DNA of 64,000 nucleotides from Avichristensenella sp031550535 (GTDB lineage Bacteria; Bacillota; Clostridia; Christensenellales; Aristaeellaceae), in the NCBI GenBank assembly GCA_031550535.1, contig JAVBOM010000001.1, positions 52,366 to 116,365 of the forward strand, given 5' to 3'. Numbering within the stretch: position 1 is the first letter of the stretch; each line of letters begins with the position of its first letter. A program made the position numbers and the translations under genes. The notes under the pieces are model-generated. The model was not told the origin of the DNA, searched no databases, and saw nothing but the letters and a program-made list of their open reading frames with translations. This document shows, in pieces, positions 60,597 through 64,000 of this stretch.

Positions 60597-61277
60597 TCAA
60601 TAAACAAACGTACACACCTTCGGGGAGATATACCCTATGCTGCCGTCCGTCATCTCAAGGCCGTACCATCCTCTGGGCGAAATGGTCACGACATCGTATA
60701 CCTCTCCGTAGTATACCTTGGCAAGAACCCTGTACTCAGTGCCGTCGCCCGCGCGAACGTTGATGCCGTTTCCGCCGGTGATCACCACGCTGCCATACGT
60801 CGGCGTATACGTCGTGATGCTCCCCATGATCTCGTTCGCCAGCTCTGTCAGCACATCATCGTTATAGGGTGAAAACTCAAAGTAGTAAACCAGCGAGCTG
60901 TCCGCCGAAAGGGCCGCCACGCCATACGCGTCGTCCCCGGGCATGTCATAGGCAATGAACTCTACCCCATTGAGGGTGATGTATTCGAGATCCGAAAAAC
61001 TGCCGCTTGCGGACATGGAGCGGTAAAGCGACGACAGGGACACATGGTCGCTGCCCACAATGTCGACGATCATTGTTTGCGTGCCGCTTCCATTGCCAAA
61101 CAGGTAGCTGGCATCCGGGGCTTCGTACTCATACCATGCCGAAGGAAGGTAAAGGGAAAAGCCATAGAACGAAAAGTTGTACCAAACGCCGTTGTAGCCG
61201 GTGCCCGCGGCCGCAAAAGACGGCAAGGCGCAGCAGCACATCGCCAGAACCAAAATGAGCGCCAACAGTTTCTTCAT
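60597..61277 (-). CDS. Secreted SH3-domain protein
   Basis: A 226-residue protein with a signal peptide (MKKLLALILVLAMCCCALPS). Residues 28-165 form an unassigned beta-rich domain of the kind seen in Clostridia exported proteins (GFSLYLPSAWYEYE). The last 60 residues are an SH3b domain: INVRAGDGTEYRVLAKVYYG, GWYGLEMTDGSIGYI. Probably cell-wall-associated. It lies 61 bp upstream of the giant LRR gene in the same direction and may share its transcript. Confidence 0.75.
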   Translation of the reverse strand: MKKLLALILVLAMCCCALPSFAAAGTGYNGVWYNFSFYGFSLYLPSAWYEYEAPDASYLFGNGSGTQTMIVDIVGSDHVSLSSLYRSMSASGSFSDLEYITLNGVEFIAYDMPGDDAYGVAALSADSSLVYYFEFSPYNDDVLTELANEIMGSITTYTPTYGSVVITGGNGINVRAGDGTEYRVLAKVYYGEVYDVVTISPRGWYGLEMTDGSIGYISPKVCTFVY

Positions 61278-61522
61278 AAAAAATCCCTCTCATTTCTTTG
61301 AATATCACGGTAATATCACGACTGGTAAAACGGCAAGTGACCTTACAAAACCATAAAAACGAATGGTATCACGACTCGGCAGATCGCCCGGTTATCAGAA
61401 CACCCCCTCCATCTGTCGTACGGTTCCCGCTACTACAAGACCATTATGGGGCTGTGATCCAAGACAGGCAAGCTACAAAAATACATAGGTTGCCGAAAAA
61501 ACGCCCTGTGTAAACACACAGT

Positions 61523-62749
61523 TTACGGCTCGATCGGTTCCTCATCGGCAAACACTATCGTGCCGTCCTGCGCCACTCGCAGCGTAAACGAGGCCTCATA
61601 CAGTGTTTCTTGTTTTTCGGCGTCCGGATTTTCTGCCACGCTTGCCCGTATATTGATTTCTGTGCCGGGCGGAAACACAGCTTCGCGATACTCCTTCAGC
61701 TTTGCCAGTACGAAGGTGCGCAAGGCGGCGCGCGAAATGTGCCCATCCGCATCCCAGCCCAATTGGAGTTGGTCGGGCTTGATACCCCATTCAAAGCTTA
61801 CAACAAACGCACCGTCTTCAGGCGCAAGCAAGTCGAGCGCATCATTGACATAAATCTGCCCCCCTTCGGAAGCTACGCCACTGACATCCATTACTCCCGT
61901 ATGGACCGAAGCCTGCTGTTTGGAATGGACATCAATGCTCGCTTTGCCTTGTTCGGACACAGCATTCAGCGAAAACTTATGCGTGTCAGCCCACAAAACA
62001 CCATCGTTTTGCAGGTCGATGCGTGCGTTGCCTTCTTTCGCAAATAGCGTCGCCCTCACGGCGCTCTCTTCCTTCGACCAAATTATGCCGGTATTGACGA
62101 TTTTCACCCGCGAATCGCCGCCGGATGCATCGTCATATACAAAGATGCCAGAGTCCGACGTGACGATTGAGCCCGTGTTGAGAATCTCCGCCTGGTACGC
62201 GCGATAGTTGTTGCCCCTGACATAAATCCCCATAAAGCCATAAATCGCTCCGGCATTTTCGATGCGAAGGCTTGCGCCATCCTCGATCTCCCTCATATCG
62301 ACGTACAGCGCGGATAGCACTTTACTGTCATACCGCAGAACGCAGTCTTCATCCAGCCGCAAAGTCAGCGCCACCGCGCCGATCAGTTGCATACGAACCC
62401 GGCCGCCATCCTCCGACTCATTCAGATGCACGTTTTGCAGGGAGATGTCCCCTGGGCCTATCCACATCTGATTGAAATCGCCCGCATCCTGGCCCCTGCC
62501 GATGATGGTGACCGACTGGTTCGGCGCGCAGGTGAGCAGCCGGTCTGAGTCGCCTTTGTCCATGCTCAGCACGCGCTTGTGGAGCGTGATGACCGGATGA
62601 TTATCCTCGCGCAGTGCCGCTTCCACGATGCCCACAAAACGGCTCCAGGACATTGTAGGCGAAAGCACCGGCCATACGAAGAAATAGACGAGGGCCACCA
62701 CGATCGCGACCAACGCAGCGATTCCGAAGGCATGCGCATTCTTTTTCAT
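61523..62749 (-). CDS. Membrane-anchored beta-helix-like protein
   Basis: A 408-residue protein; AAGGGGA precedes ATG 62749. One N-terminal TM segment (about 8-30, AFGIAALVAIVVALVYFFVWP) leaves the bulk outside. The middle has repetitive short beta runs (LRIENAGAIYGFMGIYVRG; AEILNTGSIVTSDSGIFVYD; KIVNTGIIWSK; IDLQNDGVLWAD), the look of a right-handed beta-helix as in autotransporter-like or pectate-lyase-fold proteins. The function is unknown. It starts 12 bp after the gene at 62762 ends, so the two are co-transcribed. Confidence 0.65.
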   Translation of the reverse strand: MKKNAHAFGIAALVAIVVALVYFFVWPVLSPTMSWSRFVGIVEAALREDNHPVITLHKRVLSMDKGDSDRLLTCAPNQSVTIIGRGQDAGDFNQMWIGPGDISLQNVHLNESEDGGRVRMQLIGAVALTLRLDEDCVLRYDSKVLSALYVDMREIEDGASLRIENAGAIYGFMGIYVRGNNYRAYQAEILNTGSIVTSDSGIFVYDDASGGDSRVKIVNTGIIWSKEESAVRATLFAKEGNARIDLQNDGVLWADTHKFSLNAVSEQGKASIDVHSKQQASVHTGVMDVSGVASEGGQIYVNDALDLLAPEDGAFVVSFEWGIKPDQLQLGWDADGHISRAALRTFVLAKLKEYREAVFPPGTEINIRASVAENPDAEKQETLYEASFTLRVAQDGTIVFADEEPIEP

Positions 62750-62761
62750 GCATTCCCCTTG

Positions 62762-63877
62762 TCACATGCCCGGATCGGGCAGCGCGCGCTGCAGCGCGTC
62801 GAATCCGGTGATTTCGTAGCGCCCCATCCATTCATCCAGCAACATGCCGTCCTGAAACTCAAAGTCAAAAACCGTCCGGCCGTCCGCCATCTGAAAGTAA
62901 TAATTGAGATAGTCATCGGTATGGCCGCCGATCGGCCATTCGCCCAGCACAGTGATATCGCGCAGCGCTTCGAATACGGCGCGGATCGTCTTCGGGTCGG
63001 TTATATTTTGCGGGACGCCGCCGGACATTCCGTCGTGGCGAACGGAGACGGATACCGGGAAATCAGCCTCAAAGCTCTCCGGAAATGCGGTGAGTGCTGG
63101 GTTGATCAGGTACTCAAACAGCGGCGTACCACTCTCCCGCCCAATCGGCGTTGTATAGATCCCGTTGTAATGGCTGCCCAGGTTAATCACCCGCACGCCG
63201 CGCGTCACCAGCCCTGAAAAGTAACGGCTGCGGATGTTCTGCAGCGAAAACCGTTCCACCGTGGAATCGTGGTTGGTAAAGGCGTATCCCTCATGTCGAC
63301 CCGTGTGTTCCGCGGAGAGTACGGAGTCTTCAAAGAAAAGGCTGTTGTCGATCGCGGTGAAAGTCACTGCGCATTCGATGCGGCTGTAGACGTCCTCCCA
63401 AATTTTGTCTTCTGTTTCCGTCGCATCTTCGGGCCACCGATCAGGCAAATACACCGTGGTCTGCAAAATTTGCAGGTAACCCTGCTGAGAATAGCGGGCG
63501 GCGTCCGCTTCAAAATCGTTGCGCAATTGCCGCAGCGCGCGGTCGGCGCACCGCAAAACCCACTCGCGCATGGATTCATCCAAATCGTCGATAGGTTCGC
63601 CAAAGGCCCCGGGCAGCACATGGTCGGTCTTCTGACAGACGGGCGTCATCGCGACCTGTTCCTTTGAAAGGAATTCCAGGCTGACACTTACAAGATACGC
63701 GCTAGGCCTCCGCTCTCTCTCGTGGTCAAAGGTGTACGCATTCAGCGAGACAATCACGTTCCCAAAGGCGGTTTGAAGCTGCACGACCTTGCCTTGCGCA
63801 AACACCTCCGCGAGCCGCTGGGCATCAAGCTCGCCGGTCTGATTGGGGTAGTCGTAATGATGGTAGAATAGGGACAT
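62762..63877 (-). CDS. Uncharacterised protein
   Basis: About 371 residues if started at the ATG at 63877 (MSLFYHHYDYPNQTG). It contains a well-formed globular composition with WVLRCADRALRQLRNDFEAD, FTAIDNSLFFEDSVLSAEHT and NLGSHYNGIYTTP, but no motif I know. The start codon shares the tetranucleotide CATG with the opposite-strand transposase start, so its true 5' end may have been cut or altered by the insertion sequence. The frame stays open to 63970 inside the transposase. Confidence 0.55.
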   Translation of the reverse strand: MSLFYHHYDYPNQTGELDAQRLAEVFAQGKVVQLQTAFGNVIVSLNAYTFDHERERRPSAYLVSVSLEFLSKEQVAMTPVCQKTDHVLPGAFGEPIDDLDESMREWVLRCADRALRQLRNDFEADAARYSQQGYLQILQTTVYLPDRWPEDATETEDKIWEDVYSRIECAVTFTAIDNSLFFEDSVLSAEHTGRHEGYAFTNHDSTVERFSLQNIRSRYFSGLVTRGVRVINLGSHYNGIYTTPIGRESGTPLFEYLINPALTAFPESFEADFPVSVSVRHDGMSGGVPQNITDPKTIRAVFEALRDITVLGEWPIGGHTDDYLNYYFQMADGRTVFDFEFQDGMLLDEWMGRYEITGFDALQRALPDPGM

Positions 63878-64000
63878 GAAAAAGCAGATCACACTGAGCG
63901 CGTTGGCGGACGAACTAGCGCAGGCGAAAACGCGGAAGAAGGAATTCTTGTCGCAGATCGAGCGGATCATACCGTGGGCCGGATGGCTCAGGATAATCGA
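63876..64000 (+). mobile_element. IS5-type transposase, N-terminal part (runs off the window)
   Basis: ATG 63876 opens MKKQITLSALADELAQAKTR, then KKEFLSQIERIIPWAGW and LRII, the typical start of IS5-family transposases (..F..L.....K.KR.EFL..I..IIPW..W). About 41 codons are visible. The left inverted repeat of the element cannot be placed; it should lie within about 100 bp upstream, overlapping the start of the minus-strand gene. Confidence 0.8.

Overview
The window reads as a chromosomal segment of a high-GC, gut-type Clostridia bacterium (Bacillota). The order Christensenellales is a guess, because there is no rRNA gene to test it. Support comes from Rex, VanW, DUF5680, DUF5714, BspA-like leucine-rich-repeat proteins, LplB/YtcP-type sugar transporters, a Clostridia-style permuted PstS and Gram-positive ribosome binding sites. 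Host genes often end in TAG.

Layout. 0-9.7 kb: a truncated surface leucine-rich-repeat gene behind a promoter with a LacI/cre-like operator; a rex-vanW-DUF5680 operon; a secreted beta-propeller protein; fructose-bisphosphate aldolase; and mntP behind a yybP-ykoY manganese riboswitch. 9.7-20.8 kb: a carbohydrate locus with five leftward catabolic or regulatory genes (BadF-type sugar kinase, SIS protein, ceramidase-like hydrolase, ROK regulator, GHL10-like hydrolase) diverging from a rightward ABC sugar transporter and an M20 amidohydrolase. 20.8-26.8 kb: a tiny secreted peptide, DUF5714 protein, polA, a HAD protein and a tRNA-Leu/Gly/Gly cluster. 26.8-34.2 kb: a complete pstSCAB-phoU-phoB-phoR phosphate operon with Pho boxes. 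34.2-39.8 kb: a second sugar transporter with a GH172 enzyme. 39.9-43.3 kb: a membrane XRE regulator, a RidA protein and an amidohydrolase.

The chromosome from 0 to 43.3 kb is peppered with palindromic repeats. Family A (about 60 bp, two hairpins, about 20 copies) sits in intergenic gaps but also invades genes: it adds about 20 in-frame residues to PstB, forms both ends of the XRE protein, and supplies the stop codons of phoB and the ceramidase-like gene. Family C, a degenerate tandem array, lies between the two halves of family A in two places. Family B carries hairpins that differ from copy to copy. Family D is a 26-bp inverted pair. I see none of these beyond 43.3 kb.

43.5-56.2 kb is a mobile island bounded by a 57-bp repeat of the 3' part of tRNA-Val(CAC). 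It holds tRNA-derived tandem repeats, broken parA copies, a DnaE C-terminus fused to a C-terminal intein piece, a phage-like gene block, a large serine recombinase and an AT-rich two-gene cassette with a trypsin-like protease. The phage-like block encodes a well-formed tRNA with anticodon CUA (amber suppressor). Two of its recognisable genes, a DUF5664 protein and a RuvC-like resolvase, carry in-frame TAG codons, as does a third small reading frame, and every other gene of the block ends in TGA or TAA. The best explanation is a remnant of a TAG-recoded phage or element inside a host that uses TAG as a stop.

56.3-64 kb returns to host-like surface genes: a 1409-residue leucine-rich-repeat/SH3 protein, an SH3 secreted protein, two uncharacterised proteins, and the start of an IS5-type transposase at the right edge.
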